In this document: positions 63,838 to 64,000 of the stretch, one piece after another
Position numbering within the stretch: the first letter of the stretch is position 1
How the letters are laid out: each line of letters opens with the position of its first letter
Assembly: GCA_948468315.1 (NCBI GenBank)
Contig: CAOKHL010000002.1
Coordinates: 49,893-113,892, forward strand
DNA length: 64,000 nt
Source of the DNA: an uncultured Eubacteriales bacterium
Lineage (GTDB): Bacteria; Bacillota; Clostridia; TANB77; CAG-508
Direction: 5' to 3'
Position numbers and translations under genes: made by a program
Notes under the pieces: generated by a model
Told to the model about the DNA's origin: nothing
Seen by the model: the letters and a program-made list of their open reading frames with translations, nothing else
Databases searched by the model: none

Positions 63838-64000
63838 ATGAATATTAACAAAACAACTGGAGCTCAAACCCCTTGCGGCTGTACACACACACACACAGGG
63901 GCTTTAAAAACTAATAAAGGAATAACTCTTATAGCATTAGTCGTAACAGTTATAGTTTTACTAATATTAGCAGCTATAACTATACCAATGTTAATAGGAG
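63838..64000 (+). CDS. Pilin-like protein, 5' part only (cut by window end)
   Basis: The first 54 residues are in the window. A type IV prepilin-like signal KGITLIALVVTVIVLLILAA follows an unusual extra leader of about 27 residues that holds TPCGCTHTHTGAL, coded by an (AC)7 run. In the related gene at 47717 the leader is only 8 residues. The same kind of promoter and leader region is used. The rest of the protein is outside. It could be another large adhesin; the AC run suggests that its expression may vary by slippage. Confidence 0.75.
   Translation, partial: MNINKTTGAQTPCGCTHTHTGALKTNKGITLIALVVTVIVLLILAAITIPMLIG

Overview
The window is a very AT-rich, densely packed chromosome segment of a spore-forming, low-GC Gram-positive bacterium, most likely an uncultured gut-type member of the Clostridia. 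The evidence is a SpoIIR homologue, a YpeB homologue, an alpha/beta-type small acid-soluble spore protein, a GerS-like lipoprotein-fold protein, strong AGGAGG ribosome sites, TTG/GTG starts, a T-box in front of thrS, and the arrangement SRP RNA - dnaX - ybaB - recR.

Main discovery: eleven genes (murA, recR, a VirD4/TraG coupling ATPase, an FAD/Rieske oxidoreductase, an SsuB-like ATPase, an SsuC-like permease, a YafQ toxin, a YkvI-type membrane protein, two DUF4143-type ATPases and a D-Ala-D-Ala carboxypeptidase) are each broken by +1 shifts, 13 in all. Every break has the same form: an in-frame CGG codon, on the sense strand, whose C must be skipped so that the next codon is GGN (Gly) at a position where the family has glycine. 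Skipping the C restores full-length proteins of normal size (RecR becomes 199 aa only if both of its sites are skipped). Reading both strands I found no in-frame CGG in any unshifted gene, while out-of-frame C-G-G (AAC GGA, GCG GAA and so on) is common and harmless. CGA, CGC, CGT and AGA are used as ordinary arginine codons. This points to CGG no longer meaning Arg in this lineage, with CGGN read as Gly plus a net +1 shift, either by a dedicated four-base-reading tRNA or by out-of-frame decoding at an unassigned codon. The raw reads still need checking, but an assembly artefact would not respect gene strand, codon phase and glycine identity 13 times out of 13.

Layout. 1-9.8 kb: murA (cut by the window edge), spoIIR, a UDP-sugar pyrophosphorylase, a phosphohexomutase, tRNA-Arg(CCU), tadA, SRP RNA, dnaX, ybaB, recR. 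9.8-18.8 kb: a glycolipid-type glycosyltransferase, ypeB, a spore SASP, a candidate type I toxin-antitoxin locus, murF, ddl, a sortase, a GerS-like protein, a MazF-type RNase, an HD-GYP protein. 18.9-25.4 kb: addB, pgeF, LD-carboxypeptidase, a phosphodiester glycosidase. 25.6-33.0 kb: a J-domain protein, a three-gene unit ending in the VirD4-like ATPase, prfA, T-box and thrS. 33-41.6 kb: a small membrane peptide, the Rieske oxidoreductase, a DUF3800 gene with an internal stop, M29 and M18 aminopeptidases, an SsuABC-like importer. 41.6-43 kb: a small island bounded by repeats of a tRNA-Arg 3' end and holding a YafQ/DinJ module. 43-47.4 kb: an ABC-2/GldG export system and a YkvI-type protein. 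47.7-57.5 kb: a 1409-aa pilin-like repeat surface protein, DUF5711, CvpA, LCP, a DacF-type carboxypeptidase, ComEA. 57.6-64 kb: a phospholipase C-like protein, a duplicated zinc-ribbon gene flanking an ATPase beside tRNA-Cys, tRNA-Gly, a second carboxypeptidase, a second ATPase, and the start of another pilin-like protein.

Functional themes are cell-wall synthesis and remodelling (MurA, MurF, Ddl, two D-Ala-D-Ala carboxypeptidases, LD-carboxypeptidase, PgeF, LCP, sortase), sporulation and germination, DNA repair (RecR, AddB), and translation (PrfA, ThrS, TadA, tRNAs). A palindromic repeat family with the core CCCTAAAAAAGAACCGGC sits at four intergenic places.
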